The position numbers were made by a program, and so were the translations under genes. A stretch of DNA of 64,000 nt from Desulfuromonadaceae bacterium. GTDB lineage: Bacteria; Desulfobacterota; Desulfuromonadia; Desulfuromonadales; JAHYIW01. Positions 38,077 to 46,852 of the stretch are shown one piece after another; positions within the stretch are counted from its first letter, which is position 1; every line of letters starts with the position of its first letter. The notes under the pieces are model-generated. The model did not search any database. It saw only the letters and a program-made list of their open reading frames with translations, and was not told the origin of the DNA. Location of the stretch: the NCBI GenBank assembly GCA_019429445.1, contig JAHYIW010000006.1, positions 49,381 to 113,380 of the forward strand, written 5' to 3'.

Positions 38077-38397
38077 TTATCCCCGGGCAACACGAGCCCT
38101 TTTCAAGGCAGCAACCCGCAGCGACCACCCCTGCCCTGTCAGTTTGCCGTCGATATATACTGCCGGAAGCACCCCGTTTCTCTTGACATGCAAACGCTCA
38201 GCAACTCCAGGATGTGCTGCAAAAGCCAGGGGGGTACTGTCGAGGCCATAACGCTGGAGTTCGATACCGGTCTCTTGCACATGGCTGAAGAAAGTTTCAA
38301 TTTTTCCCCATGTCGCGGCGGCCAATACTTTGCCATCAGCCGCCTCACAATCTGGTGCTGGTACGCTTTCAGAAAGTTCAAAAATTTCGATTCCCAA
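38077..38397 (-). CDS. ArsD-like thioredoxin-fold protein
   Basis: About 106 residues. The pattern IEIFEL at the N-terminus, then ETGIELQRYGLDSTPLAFAAHPGV and GVLPAVYIDGKLTGQGW, follows the order seen in ArsD, the arsenic metallochaperone/repressor (GVEVTRYNL...PMAFVQN...LPLLLLDG). The ArsD Cys pair near the N-terminus is not present; only one Cys is left (PDCEA), so metalloid binding in the usual manner is doubtful. The start is probably the TTG at 38397, with AGGAG upstream. It heads the MFS-DksA-DksA-HelD set. An unrelated thioredoxin-like protein is the alternative. Confidence 0.45.
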   Translation of the reverse strand: MGIEIFELSESVPAPDCEAADGKVLAAATWGKIETFFSHVQETGIELQRYGLDSTPLAFAAHPGVAERLHVKRNGVLPAVYIDGKLTGQGWSLRVAALKRARVARG

Positions 38398-38415
38398 TGG
38401 TATAAAACTCCTCAA

Positions 38416-38873
38416 GGCACGGGGATAAGAGCCCTGTTACTTCTGTTACGAAACCTTCATCACGCCCCGCAATCAGTTGGGCGTGATATAAACAACATTC
38501 AAAATCGTCCGGCTGATCGACGACTTTGTGACGTTTTTCTTAAACTCTGTAGAGGCTTTCGGATTATGCAGGATAAAATTGAAAACGGTGGTGAACAGAT
38601 GTCTTGCTCGTTCAACTTTGCCAGACGTTAAGGTGGCGTAAGAAATGCGGCAAGGAGGGCGTGAAACTTTTCACCGCAGCTGATGACTGGCGGTATTTTC
38701 CGATCAATTACATTCATAATTCCACGAATTATAAACAATTATCGTTACAATGTAAACGCGTAACTTTCCGGTCCGTCCGGCTGCGGTCAGTTGGCTTCGT
38801 TCTTGCCACCCCACGCTGTACATGCTAGTGTTACAATTTTTTGGTGCTGAATCAGTATGTTGGAGTATCTCTT
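38416..38873. other. Gap with hairpin, no supportable gene
   Basis: About 450 bp. It contains a perfect 9-bp inverted repeat, ATCACGCCC (38459-38467) with GGGCGTGAT (38479-38487), and an AT-rich block near 38690-38760. A short frame at 38604-38828 has no family resemblance. The trmB promoter should be in the right half. Confidence 0.5.
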
Positions 38874-39575
38874 ATGACCCAGAGAGTCATTGAAATCAAC
38901 TCACCGTCATTTGTCTGTGAACAACAACTTGCGGCGACTGCCGGGGTTGCGGAACTTTTTCCGGTAGAGCAGCCGCTGGTCCTTGAAATCGGCTGCGGGA
39001 CCGGTCACTTCATCGTCGACCTGGCACGGCAACAGCCGCACCGGAACTACCTGGCGATCGACATCTACAATAAAGGGTGCTACAAGACCTGCGCCAAAAT
39101 CGATGCAGCGGGGCTTGATAACGTGCGCGTCCTGCGCATGGAGGCGCGCTATCTGCTTAACCGTTTTTGTGCGGCTGACTCACTGGCAGCGGTCTATGTC
39201 AATTGTCCTGATCCCTGGCCAAAGAAACGTCACCGCTATCGGCGTCTGGTCAACGGTGATTTTTTGCGGCTGCTGCTCTATTATCTGCATCCGCATGGCG
39301 AATTCTTCTTCGCTACCGACTTTACCGATTACGCCGCGGATGTTGCGGAAATTCTGCCTTTTCATCCCGGCTACAGAAACCGTCAACCGACCTCGTTTTC
39401 CTATCAACTGCCCGGCTATCCGTCTTCAAAATACATGCGGCGTTTTCTCGATCAGGGGCAGCCGATTTACTATTTCCATTATCAACGTGTTGCCGACTTC
39501 AAGATCCGTGTCGATGAATTACCCGAGATTGTTCAGGGCTTCCGGATCCGCTGGGGAAAGGCCGCCAATGCCTGA
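38874..39575 (+). CDS. trmB: tRNA (guanine-N7-)-methyltransferase
   Basis: A 233-residue SAM enzyme making m7G46 in tRNA. VLEIGCGTGHFIVDLA is SAM motif I, YLAIDIYNKGC replaces the usual E..., and VNCPDPWPKKRHRYRRLVN is the strongly conserved tRNA-binding/catalytic PDPWPKKRH motif; FFATDF is motif V. It has TTGGAG upstream of the ATG; 11 extra codons are possible upstream but less likely. truD starts inside its last codons. Confidence 0.96.
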   Translation: MTQRVIEINSPSFVCEQQLAATAGVAELFPVEQPLVLEIGCGTGHFIVDLARQQPHRNYLAIDIYNKGCYKTCAKIDAAGLDNVRVLRMEARYLLNRFCAADSLAAVYVNCPDPWPKKRHRYRRLVNGDFLRLLLYYLHPHGEFFFATDFTDYAADVAEILPFHPGYRNRQPTSFSYQLPGYPSSKYMRRFLDQGQPIYYFHYQRVADFKIRVDELPEIVQGFRIRWGKAANA

Positions 39576-40761
39576 GTACCTGACCGTCGGTGTGGCGGGG
39601 ATCGGTGGTACGATCAAGGAAACGGCCACCGATTTTTGTGTCGAAGAGGTAGCGCTCTATCGTCCGTGCGGTGCCGGGGAGCATCTTTACCTGTGGGTCG
39701 AAAAGACCGGCATGACGACGTTCGATCTGGTGCGCAAGCTGGCGCGGACCTGTCGCATCAGTGAACGGGAGATCGGCTACGCCGGGATGAAGGACGCTCG
39801 CGCCACGACCCGCCAGTGGTTGTCGCTCCCCGCTGCCACCGCGCCGCGCATCACCGAACTCGATTTACCCGGAGTGAAGGTGCTGGAAACCGGACTTCAT
39901 GGCAACAAGCTGCGGCTCGGTCATCTGGCGGGCAATCGTTTTGAAATTCTCATTCGAGGCGTTGCCGACGACGCTGTTAGCAGTGCCGAAAAAATTTTCA
40001 AGCAACTGGAGCACAGCGGCGTTCCGAACCTTTTCGGGGAGCAACGCTACGGTATTCTGGGGAATTCTCACCGCATCGGGCGCGCTATTCTGGGGGGCGA
40101 TTTTGACGCAGCGGTGCAGGAAATCATTGGCAACCCGGAGCTGATCCGTACCGAGGACTGGCGCGTTGCAGCCCAGGCGTTTCGTGATGGTGGTCCGGCG
40201 GCGGCACTGCCACTGATGCCGCGACGCATGAATCATGAATGCATGCTGTTACGCGAGATGAGCAAAGGGGTGACCGCGAAAAAAGCGTTGTTACACTTGC
40301 CCGCGAAGCTGTTGCGCCTTTATCTTTCCGCCTGTCAAGCGGAGTTGTTCGATCGATTGCTCACTGCTCGCCTCCCCGATCCGGGACAGTTGCTCCCCGG
40401 TGACATCGCCTGCAAGCATGCCAACGGTGCTTGTTTCAGAGTGACTGACCTGACCGCCGAACAGGCCCGCGCGGATGCGTTCGAGATCAGCCCCACCGCC
40501 CCACTCTTTGGTCACAAAGTGATGCTTGCCGAGGAGGAAGCCGGGCGCCGCGAAACTGCCGTACTCGATGCCAGTGGCCTGACGCTGGAAGCGTTTCGTC
40601 TGGAGCAGGGGCTGGGGATGGCCGGGGAGCGTCGCCCGCTGCGGGTACCGGTCAATGCGATCGGCTACACCCTTGAAGCTGAAGGGTTGCGGGTTCGTTT
40701 TATGTTACCCAAAGGGTCGTTCGCAACCAGTCTGTTGCGCGAACTGATGAAAATCAGTTGA
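39568..40761 (+). CDS. truD: tRNA pseudouridine-13 synthase
   Basis: A 397-residue TruD. IKETATDFCVEEV, then ITIGYAGMKDARATTRQWLS-like sequence (EIGYAGMKDARATTRQWLSL) with the catalytic Asp in GMKDA, then NLFGEQRYG (FGEQRFG motif) and the RFMLPKGSFATSLLREL end. The ATG overlaps the trmB stop by 8 bp, so two tRNA-modification genes are coupled. Length is normal. Confidence 0.95.
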   Translation: MPEYLTVGVAGIGGTIKETATDFCVEEVALYRPCGAGEHLYLWVEKTGMTTFDLVRKLARTCRISEREIGYAGMKDARATTRQWLSLPAATAPRITELDLPGVKVLETGLHGNKLRLGHLAGNRFEILIRGVADDAVSSAEKIFKQLEHSGVPNLFGEQRYGILGNSHRIGRAILGGDFDAAVQEIIGNPELIRTEDWRVAAQAFRDGGPAAALPLMPRRMNHECMLLREMSKGVTAKKALLHLPAKLLRLYLSACQAELFDRLLTARLPDPGQLLPGDIACKHANGACFRVTDLTAEQARADAFEISPTAPLFGHKVMLAEEEAGRRETAVLDASGLTLEAFRLEQGLGMAGERRPLRVPVNAIGYTLEAEGLRVRFMLPKGSFATSLLRELMKIS

Positions 40762-40845
40762 GAGATGAAAAATATTTTATTTTCTGCCATAATCTCCCGG
40801 TACAGGTGAAGCTTCCCTGCTTCGGCCCAACTGGAAGGAATGTGA

Positions 40846-41172
40846 ATGACGACTGAACCGGCAAATAAAGGTGACAATAACCGGGTTAATTTCTTTTTGC
40901 CACAAGCGGGCTTCATGCGACACGAGGTACGGCTGATCAAAATCATGCTCGCTGCCTGGCTGTTGGGCTCCTTCGGTTTTCCGTTATTGCTGGCTGACTC
41001 ACAGCATAACCTGTTGGGTGAAAGCTTCCTGACCGAGGGGAATGTCTGGGGGTTCCCCCTCCATTTCCTGGTCTCCGGTCAGGGGGTCATCCTCTTCTTT
41101 ATCCTGATCTGTTTTCTGTTCAATGCGCTGATGGATATGTTAACTGCTCGCCGCCGGGGGCGGCGACGCTGA
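40846..41172 (+). CDS. DUF4212 small subunit of a sodium/solute symporter
   Basis: A 108-residue membrane protein with two hydrophobic helices (IMLAAWLLGSFGFPLLLA and VILFFILICFLFNALMDML). DUF4212 proteins are always found just before a VC_2705-type SSS symporter, as here, 11 bp away. Its role is thought to be a small partner subunit. The C-terminus is very basic (RRRGRRR). Confidence 0.9.
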   Translation: MTTEPANKGDNNRVNFFLPQAGFMRHEVRLIKIMLAAWLLGSFGFPLLLADSQHNLLGESFLTEGNVWGFPLHFLVSGQGVILFFILICFLFNALMDMLTARRRGRRR

Positions 41173-41183
41173 ATGGTGCACTA

Positions 41184-42692
41184 ATGCCCGACTTTGCTTT
41201 CAAACCGATCGCGCTGCTGATTCTGCTTGCCGTTCTGGGATGTTCACTCCTTGGTGGCCTGGTCAGTCGTGCCAGAAATGACGAATATTATTGGGTCTCC
41301 GGTGCCACCGCCGGTCGCGCCGGAATCGGTGCCGCGATTGCATCAAACTGGATGAGTGCTGCTTCCTTCCTCGGTATCGCCGGGGTCTTTTACCTCAAGG
41401 GCTATCTGGGGATGGCCTACGTGGTCGGCTGGACCGGCGGTTACGTGTTGTTGCTGGTTCTGATGGGGAATCAGATTCGGCGGTTCGGTAAATATACCGC
41501 GCCGGAATTTGTCGAAGCGCGTTACGATTCACCTTACGCGCGTCTGATCGCGGCGATTATTGCGATTCTGATCACCCTGGTTTATTGCACCGCGCAATAC
41601 AAAGGTCTGGGGCTGGTCTTTGCCTGGATGTTCGGTTTTGACTACACGACCTCGCTGGTACTCGGCGTGGCGGTTACGTTGAGCTATCTGACCATCGCCG
41701 GGGCGTTGGGTGCGCGGCGCAAACAGCGTATGCACTACGCTGTACTGATCATTTTTTTCCTGCTGCCGTTGATGATTATCGCCTACTATCTCGACTATTT
41801 CTGGCTATTGCCGCAGATCGGTTACGGAGAGGCTCTCCGCGATCTGGGTCAGGGGGGGCAAGGGGACTGGATGGCACCCTGGAAGTACGCCTCTGTCTAT
41901 GAGTGGATTGCTCTTTGTTTCACGCTGATGGTTGGAACTGCCGGATTGCCGCATGTACTCACCCGCTTCTATACGGTGCCGAATCTTCGCGATGCGCGCT
42001 GGAGTGTCGTGTGGGGGATATTCTTCATCGGCCTGTTGTACTGGAGTGCACCGGCCTACGCCGTTTTTGCCAAGATCATGGAACTCCGTGATGGTCTGGG
42101 GGCAGCACAACCTGCGGATCTGGTTGTTATTCTGGCCGCAGAGCGCGCCGGAATCCCGGTCTGGGCCGTCGCCATGCTGGCGGTTGGCGGTGTTATCGCA
42201 GCAATCTCGACCGTGGTTGGATTGCTGATCAACGGTGCGGGGGCATTTGCCTACGATATTTATTTTCGTCTGCTCAAGCCGGATGCCTCGCAGCAGCAGC
42301 AGATGAAGGTTGCTCGCATGACAACGCTGCTCCTGGCAGCACTGGTGGTGGTGCTGGCGATCAACCCGCCGGGACTGATCGCCGAGATTACTGCGGTGGC
42401 TTTTGCGCTGGCGGGGAATACGCTCTTTCCGGTCTTTCTGTTGGGGATCTGGTGGAGTCGCGCCAACAAATACGGCGCGATTGCCGGGATGCTGAGTGGC
42501 ATCGCCATCACCATCGGCAGCCTGCTGTTGGCCTGGTGGTCGCCAGAGCTGTCCAGATTTTTGCCACCGACCTCTTCAGCCTTTATCGGCGCACCGGTCG
42601 TTGCGCTGGTTATGGTCGGGGTTTCACTGGTGACACCGGCACCACCGGAACGAATCACCCGCTTTTTGATTGAAAAAGTTCATCAGCCCTGA
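41184..42692 (+). CDS. Sodium:solute symporter (VC_2705 type)
   Basis: A 502-residue SSS-family transporter with about 13 hydrophobic spans. Diagnostic stretches include SNWMSAASFLGIAG, YTAPEFVEARYDS, GTAGLPHVLTRFYTVPN and AISTVVGLLINGAGAFAYDIY. Members paired with DUF4212 are often called acetate/monocarboxylate permeases, but the substrate here is not shown by sequence. Probably co-transcribed with the DUF4212 gene upstream. In a Desulfuromonadales host, acetate uptake would fit. Confidence 0.92.
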   Translation: MPDFAFKPIALLILLAVLGCSLLGGLVSRARNDEYYWVSGATAGRAGIGAAIASNWMSAASFLGIAGVFYLKGYLGMAYVVGWTGGYVLLLVLMGNQIRRFGKYTAPEFVEARYDSPYARLIAAIIAILITLVYCTAQYKGLGLVFAWMFGFDYTTSLVLGVAVTLSYLTIAGALGARRKQRMHYAVLIIFFLLPLMIIAYYLDYFWLLPQIGYGEALRDLGQGGQGDWMAPWKYASVYEWIALCFTLMVGTAGLPHVLTRFYTVPNLRDARWSVVWGIFFIGLLYWSAPAYAVFAKIMELRDGLGAAQPADLVVILAAERAGIPVWAVAMLAVGGVIAAISTVVGLLINGAGAFAYDIYFRLLKPDASQQQQMKVARMTTLLLAALVVVLAINPPGLIAEITAVAFALAGNTLFPVFLLGIWWSRANKYGAIAGMLSGIAITIGSLLLAWWSPELSRFLPPTSSAFIGAPVVALVMVGVSLVTPAPPERITRFLIEKVHQP

Positions 42693-42752
42693 GTGTACCA
42701 TTTTTCTGATGAGCCCAACCTCCAAAATTAATAGAAAAGCGTTTTATTTCAG

Positions 42753-43559
42753 ATGAAACTGGTCATGTCAGCGGGGACGTTACATACTCTGCCGCTGGCA
42801 AAAACATTTGAAATTGCTCGTGATACCGGTTTTGACGGCATTGAAATCATCGTCAATCATGATTTTCGCTTTGCCGACAACGCGGGAATGGTGCGTGACC
42901 TGCAACAGATTCTGCCGGTGATGGCGTTGCATGCACCATTTTTTCAGATCGATGGTTGGGGGGACAAGGTTCGGCAATTGTATAAAACTGTCGATCTGGC
43001 ACAGGCCACCGGCATTCCGCTGGTCAATTTCCACCCCCCCTGCTGGCTTGGGCTGGAGCTGAAGTTCTGGCGCTGGGTGATGAAAATAAGCGATTTTCAG
43101 GCGGAGATTGGCGGTGGTGACGTCGTGATCACCATCGAAAATATGCCGCGCCAACCAGCGCTCAAAATCAATCCCTACGTATTTTCACAAACGACCCACC
43201 TGATCGATTTCATGCGCGCCCATAACCTTTTTTTGACTTTTGACACGGCCCACATGGGCTCGACCAATGCCAATTTCCTGCACGATTTTCACCTCTTTTA
43301 CAACTCCACAAAAATGCGCAACATTCACTTCTCTGATTATGGCTACGGGCGCGAACATCTGCTGCCGGGACGCGGGATATTGCCTCTGACACGGTTTCTG
43401 AACCATCTCAGCGAAACCGGCTATGATGAGACAATTACGCTCGAATTGTCGCCCTATGAACTTCCTGAAGACGAAGCGGGAATTCGTGCGGCGCTGGCAG
43501 AAGTCTACACCTATCTCTGCCAGGAGACGCGCCTCCCGGGGCAATGCGCGGTGGGATAA
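42753..43559 (+). CDS. Sugar phosphate isomerase/epimerase-like TIM barrel
   Basis: A 268-residue xylose-isomerase-like (AP endonuclease family 2) barrel: ALAKTFEIARDTGFDGIEIIV-like start (LPLAKTFEIARDTGFDGIEI), MALHAPFFQID, LVNFHPPCW, DVVITIENMPR, LTFDTAHMGSTN and HFSDYG, then TLELSP. These carry the metal-binding Glu/His residues. The substrate is unknown. It follows the symporter by 60 bp on the same strand; the ribosome site is weak. Its stop meets the convergent Usp gene with one base between. Confidence 0.82.
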   Translation: MKLVMSAGTLHTLPLAKTFEIARDTGFDGIEIIVNHDFRFADNAGMVRDLQQILPVMALHAPFFQIDGWGDKVRQLYKTVDLAQATGIPLVNFHPPCWLGLELKFWRWVMKISDFQAEIGGGDVVITIENMPRQPALKINPYVFSQTTHLIDFMRAHNLFLTFDTAHMGSTNANFLHDFHLFYNSTKMRNIHFSDYGYGREHLLPGRGILPLTRFLNHLSETGYDETITLELSPYELPEDEAGIRAALAEVYTYLCQETRLPGQCAVG

Positions 43560-43560
43560 A

Positions 43561-44016
43561 CTAACGCACGATATAGACGGAATGACGAGAGTGGAGGGCG
43601 ATTTTCGTTGACACGCTGCCGAGCAACGTGCGCTTGACCCGACCGACACCTGAGGAGCCGATCACGATCACATTAATATTGTTGTTTTCGGCAAAAAGCA
43701 TGATTTCTTCAGCCGCGTCACCGTAGCGTACCACACACTCAAGAGGCGTGCCCGATTCGCGGGCGGCTTTTTCGACAACGTAAAAGATGCGTTGGCGTTT
43801 TGCTTCCCAGTCGGGCAGTTCGGTAGCGAGTGGTTTGGGGAAAAAATCGGTAAATGATGGGTTGTGATCACCGGAGAGGATCAGAATGGCAAATACCTTG
43901 CTTTTGAAACTGGATGTCGAATTGCTTATCCCCAGGCGAACGGCTTCTTCGGCGGCCTTGTCCGATTGAGGTGAACCGTCGATCGCCACCAGGATATTTT
44001 TCCCAATATTCAGCAT
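43561..44016 (-). CDS. Universal stress protein (UspA family)
   Basis: A 151-residue Usp: KNILVAIDGSPQSDKAAEEAVRLG start with the first ATP-loop Asp, VIVIGSSGVGRVKRTLLGSVS giving the Gly-rich ATP-binding GxxGxxxR...GS motif, and a final beta strand HSVYIVR. So it is of the ATP-binding Usp class. The start MLNIGKNIL has GGAG upstream; the longer frame to 44103 is rejected. It is divergent from the IclR regulator. Confidence 0.92.
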   Translation of the reverse strand: MLNIGKNILVAIDGSPQSDKAAEEAVRLGISNSTSSFKSKVFAILILSGDHNPSFTDFFPKPLATELPDWEAKRQRIFYVVEKAARESGTPLECVVRYGDAAEEIMLFAENNNINVIVIGSSGVGRVKRTLLGSVSTKIALHSRHSVYIVR

Positions 44017-44119
44017 GTAACGTGCTCCAGAATGATCTGCCAGGTTCAATCTAACGGAACCTTGAAGAGCTGTCAAGCGGTCGTCAAAACATAAAATATA
44101 CAAAATTTTCCAATCTCTG

Positions 44120-44148
44120 TTGACATTTATAGAACAACATTTTATTAT
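44120..44148 (+). promoter_or_regulatory. Strong sigma-70-type promoter, upstream copy
   Basis: TTGACA, 17-bp spacer, TATTAT: a near-consensus promoter, about 165 bp before the IclR start. Downstream of it lie a 22-codon frame (44169-44237) and a GCGAC/GTCGC hairpin. Confidence 0.65.
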
Positions 44149-44233
44149 CCGCTAAGGGCATTTTAAAAATGGCGTTTATGTGCTGCGACGAGGGGTCGCG
44201 GCTATACATATTTCGCATTAATTCCCATTCTTC

Positions 44234-44261
44234 TTGACATGCGTAGATGAACTCTTATCAT
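44234..44261 (+). promoter_or_regulatory. Sigma-70-type promoter for the IclR gene
   Basis: TTGACA, 16-bp spacer, TATCAT, with start expected near 44268 and a 44-base leader. Confidence 0.65.
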
Positions 44262-44311
44262 AGGACGATAAATTACTGTAATTTCGCGAATACAAAGAAG
44301 GTGATATTGCC

Positions 44312-45091
44312 ATGGCAAAAAAAGAAAAATCCGAATATATCATTCAGGCGGTTTCTCATGCCCTCGATCTTTTGGAGCAGTTCCACGAGGAGGTTGATGA
44401 ACTGGGGGTGACCGAACTTAGCAAGCGCTTGAAATTACACAAAAATAATGTTTTTCGGCTCCTTGCGACACTGGAATCGCGCGGCTATATTGAGCAGAAC
44501 CGGGCGACGGAAAACTATCGCCTGGGGCTCAAGTCGCTCGAACTCGGCCAAACCTTCATCAAGCAAATGGGCTTGCTCCGCCAGGCAAAACCAATTCTTG
44601 ACGGGATTGTCGGCGAATGTAATGAAACAGCCTACGTGGCAATCTTTAAAGAGGGGTATGTTGTCTACCTTGATGTGGTTGAAACCAACCTGACCGTGCG
44701 CGTGGTGTCGCGCGTCGGTTCGCGCCTGCAATCATACTGTACCGCGTCGGGTAAGGCACACCTTGCCTATCTCTCGGATGAAGAACTCGAAGCGACCTTG
44801 CCGACCGAGCTTAAAGCCTATACTCCGCAGACAATTACGTCGTTGGACGCACTGAAAAAAGAATTGCGCAAGGTTCAGGAGCAGGGCTACGCGATCGATG
44901 ATGAAGAGCTCGACCCGGGGGTCCGTTGTGTTGCCGCCCCGATCAGAGACTATACGCGCCGGATTGTCGGCGCGATCAGCATTTCAGGTCCGTCGATGCG
45001 GCTTAGTGATGAGCGGATCACGCAAGAGATGGTGCCGCTGGTGCTTGGTGCAGCCGAAGATATGTCGACGCGACTTGGCTATAATAAGTAA
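44312..45091 (+). CDS. IclR-family transcriptional regulator
   Basis: A 259-residue regulator: an N-terminal winged helix-turn-helix (ALDLLEQFHEEV, VTELSKRLKLHKNNVFRLLATLESRGYIEQ, residues about 12-65) and a C-terminal GAF-like IclR effector domain (CNETAYVAIFKEGYVVYLDVVE, YCTASGKAHLAYL, YAIDDEELDPGVRCVAAPI, GAISISGPSMRL). IclR proteins often control catabolic operons for small organic acids or aromatics. Two promoters lie upstream. The target is not evident; the hydrolase downstream or the Usp are candidates. Confidence 0.94.
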   Translation: MAKKEKSEYIIQAVSHALDLLEQFHEEVDELGVTELSKRLKLHKNNVFRLLATLESRGYIEQNRATENYRLGLKSLELGQTFIKQMGLLRQAKPILDGIVGECNETAYVAIFKEGYVVYLDVVETNLTVRVVSRVGSRLQSYCTASGKAHLAYLSDEELEATLPTELKAYTPQTITSLDALKKELRKVQEQGYAIDDEELDPGVRCVAAPIRDYTRRIVGAISISGPSMRLSDERITQEMVPLVLGAAEDMSTRLGYNK

Positions 45092-45114
45092 ACTTTTCAG
45101 CAGGTTATCGGTTC

Positions 45115-45145
45115 ACAGGCCCGCCTTTTCTGATGGTGGGCCTGT
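45115..45145 (+). terminator. Hairpin after the IclR gene
   Basis: ACAGGCCCGCC / GGTGGGCCTGT 11-bp stem (one G-T pair) with a 9-base loop; no T-run, so it may be an attenuator or a weak terminator before the next gene. Confidence 0.5.
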
Positions 45146-45170
45146 TGCGTTAAGGGGGGCACCAGGCAAG

Positions 45171-45974
45171 ATGAAGGTGCTTGATGCTGTCGCGGTGATG
45201 CGCGCTGAAGCGATGCAGGCCGGAGTCGACAATGTTGCCAATCGACCTTTTTTACTGACGCCTGAAGAGCCGACGGAGCGGGCCGTGTTGCTGGTTCATG
45301 GCTTCACCGCGAGTCCGTGGGAGATGCTTCCGGTCGCCGAGTATTTACAGACTGTCGGCTTTGCGTCACTGGCCGTACGCCTCGCCGGTCATGGCACTTG
45401 TCCTGAAGATCTGGCGACGCGGCGCTGGCAGGAGTGGCGAAATGATGTGGCCGTTGGCTATCGGCTGCTGGCAGAAAATTATCGCCAGGTCTTTGCCGTC
45501 GGAGTCAGTACCGGCGCACTCCTTTTGCTGCACAGGTCGTTGACTGATCGCTATGTCGGGTTGACGCTGATTTCCCCCTATTTGCGACTGCGGCACCAGC
45601 TGGCACCCTGGGCCGACTGGTTGCACCGCTTCATTCCCTACCAACGCGTCAATCATGCGTCAACGGCGGCGCCCTATTATTACCCTCGTCGACCGTTGGC
45701 GGGAGTCGCCCAGCTGAACCGTCTGGTGGCACAGATCAAGACGGAACTGCCAAAGATGAAAACTCCGACGTTGATCCTTGGCGGGGGCGGGGATCGAACG
45801 ATTGATGTCGGCAGTACGCGAACCCTGTTTAACCGGTTGGGCGCGCCAGACAAGACCTGTTATCAATTCGGCCAGGAAGCGACGCATGTCTTGTGTGCTC
45901 CGGAGAGCCCGGTGCAGGGCGAAACGTTGCGCCGCATCGCTGAATTTTTTAATCGCCAGGAAGCTGACAAGTGA
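45171..45974 (+). CDS. Alpha/beta hydrolase (carboxylesterase-like)
   Basis: A 267-residue hydrolase of the monoglyceride-lipase/carboxylesterase Est type: VLLVHGFTASPWEM (oxyanion hole), RLAGHGTCPEDLATRRWQEW, the nucleophile elbow GVSTGA (Ser), and late Asp/His (LGGGGDRTIDV, ATHVLC). GHGT..EDL is the signature of the Est30-like group. ATG 45171 with GGGGGG upstream; a longer frame upstream overlaps the IclR gene. Its end overlaps the convergent coaE by 26 bp. Confidence 0.87.
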   Translation: MKVLDAVAVMRAEAMQAGVDNVANRPFLLTPEEPTERAVLLVHGFTASPWEMLPVAEYLQTVGFASLAVRLAGHGTCPEDLATRRWQEWRNDVAVGYRLLAENYRQVFAVGVSTGALLLLHRSLTDRYVGLTLISPYLRLRHQLAPWADWLHRFIPYQRVNHASTAAPYYYPRRPLAGVAQLNRLVAQIKTELPKMKTPTLILGGGGDRTIDVGSTRTLFNRLGAPDKTCYQFGQEATHVLCAPESPVQGETLRRIAEFFNRQEADK

Positions 45975-46560
45975 CGGTGAGTTGATGATAAAGCGCGCTG
46001 ACCTGAGCACGGGTTTTAGCGCGTGATCCGGAATTATCGATCACATAATCGGCCCGTGCCACCTTTTCCTCCTGCGGCATCTGCGCCGCAATCCGGGCCG
46101 TAACCGCAGCGTTATCAATACCGTCACGACGAGCTAGCCGGCGGCGCTGCAGTTCAGGGTCGATGCTGACCATGAGAACAGCATCGACGCGATTTTCCGC
46201 GCCAGCTTCAAAGAGCAACGGGGCTTCGTAGACAATCAACCGTTTGCCGGCGTTTTTCAATTGTTGCAAGGTCAATTCCGCCAGCGCGGCGATTGCGGGA
46301 TGAATGATCTGGTTCAGATCGCGGCGTGCTGCGTGGTCGGCAAAGATGATCTCAGCCAGTCGTGCGCGGTCAAGTTCGCCATGCGTGGTGATGATGGCTT
46401 CACCGAAGCGCTGACGCAACGCCTGCAGGGTCGGTCGTCCCGGTTCAACAACGGCGCGTGCCAGATCATCAGCACTGACTACCGGCACACCGAATTCTTT
46501 AAAAATAGCGGAGACATAACTTTTACCGGAGGCGATACTGCCGGTGATACCGAGGACCAT
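45949..46560 (-). CDS. coaE: Dephospho-CoA kinase
   Basis: A 203-residue P-loop kinase performing the last step of coenzyme A synthesis. LGITGSIASGKSYVSAIF is the Walker A (GxxxxGKS), VSADDLARAVV and IHPAI, LIVYEAPLLFEAG and RIAAQMPQEEKVARADYVIDN are the CoaE signature segments. ATG 46560 with AAAGGA upstream; the longer frame to 46632 is rejected. Convergent with and overlapping the esterase gene. Confidence 0.95.
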   Translation of the reverse strand: MVLGITGSIASGKSYVSAIFKEFGVPVVSADDLARAVVEPGRPTLQALRQRFGEAIITTHGELDRARLAEIIFADHAARRDLNQIIHPAIAALAELTLQQLKNAGKRLIVYEAPLLFEAGAENRVDAVLMVSIDPELQRRRLARRDGIDNAAVTARIAAQMPQEEKVARADYVIDNSGSRAKTRAQVSALYHQLTVTCQLPGD

Positions 46561-46852
46561 GATCAAAATCCTTTGGTGAAGGGTTAGTGAGACCTTTTCT
46601 GATCGGGCATTATTTGTCAACGAATTTTTCAATTTTGATATACTGGCAGCCTGTCACCCATAATCTTTCGCATCTTGCTTGTTCTTTGCCGCGTCAGCTA
46701 CGTTCCGATTCCAGCTGCTTAGCGATGGCTAGGCAACAGAAATCGCGCCTTGCTGACACGTCAAAGCCCTGTGCAATCCCTCGAAATCCTATGGGTTACA
46801 GGGGACTGGTCAGCAGCAGTACTGTCTGTCGAGTTTATCACAGGAGGTTGCC

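Noticed and set aside
38983..39567. N-terminal extension of truD of about 195 residues
   Set aside because: It reads trmB out of frame; the TruD family begins at MPEYLTVG and the ATG at 39568 has a ribosome site.
46561..46852. Possible riboswitch before the acyl-CoA ligase gene
   Set aside because: I looked for the GEMM c-di-GMP core (GGCAAACC / ACGCAAAGCC) and other common cores and did not find them.
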